Source: an uncultured Fibrobacterota bacterium
GTDB taxonomy: Bacteria; Fibrobacterota; Chitinivibrionia; Chitinivibrionales; CAIOZP01
Direction of reading: 5' to 3'
DNA length: 5,005 bases
NCBI GenBank assembly: GCA_903862805.1
Contig: CAIOZP010000199.1
Location: 1-5,005 of the forward strand
A program made the translations under genes and the position numbers. This document shows positions 5,005-5,005 of the stretch, in pieces (positions within the stretch are counted from its first letter, which is position 1; every line of letters begins with the position of its first letter). The notes beneath the pieces are model-generated. The model worked only from the letters and a program-made list of their open reading frames with translations. It made no database searches and was not told where the DNA came from.

Positions 5005-5005
5005 A

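Overview
The window looks like chromosomal DNA of a Gram-negative, diderm bacterium. One gene encodes an outer-membrane barrel of the PorV/PorQ family, and a secreted GH19 chitinase carries a segment resembling a type IX secretion (T9SS) sorting domain. All four clear genes start behind a purine-rich Shine-Dalgarno sequence. Bacteroidota usually lack these, so a T9SS-bearing Fibrobacterota-like lineage (Fibrobacter/Chitinispirillia type) fits better. That placement is inference from domain style, not from a marker gene.

Layout. Bases 1-124 are a leader, possibly with the last codons of an upstream gene. Bases 125-1407 (+) hold a tightly coupled pair: a small CxxCxxxCC (YkgJ-family) protein and PrmA, the ribosomal protein L11 methyltransferase. 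The two overlap by one base. A perfect 8-bp hairpin (1392-1415) lies at the end of prmA, whose stop is only 12 bases from the stop of the convergent chitinase gene. Bases 1420-3090 (-) encode a 556-residue secreted GH19 chitinase: signal peptide, beta-rich N-terminal part containing the T9SS-A-like segment, then a GH19 catalytic domain with both catalytic glutamates in place. Bases 3091-3542 contain no convincing gene but do hold a palindrome, an A/T homopolymer, a structured hairpin and a C-rich, G-poor stretch. Bases 3543-4787 (-) encode the PorV/PorQ-like protein. Bases 4788-5005 hold short coding-like fragments on the minus strand, including a possible C-terminal end of a gene that runs off the window.

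How the genes could work together. The left pair is housekeeping: translation-apparatus methylation plus a metal-binding-type protein of unknown role. The right pair could be functionally linked, because PorV is the known outer-membrane shuttle for T9SS cargo and the neighbouring chitinase has a sorting-domain-like module. However, that module is internal rather than C-terminal, and a 452-bp gap separates the two genes, so a direct link is unproven. No CRISPR array, tRNA, rRNA, transposase or phage gene was seen.
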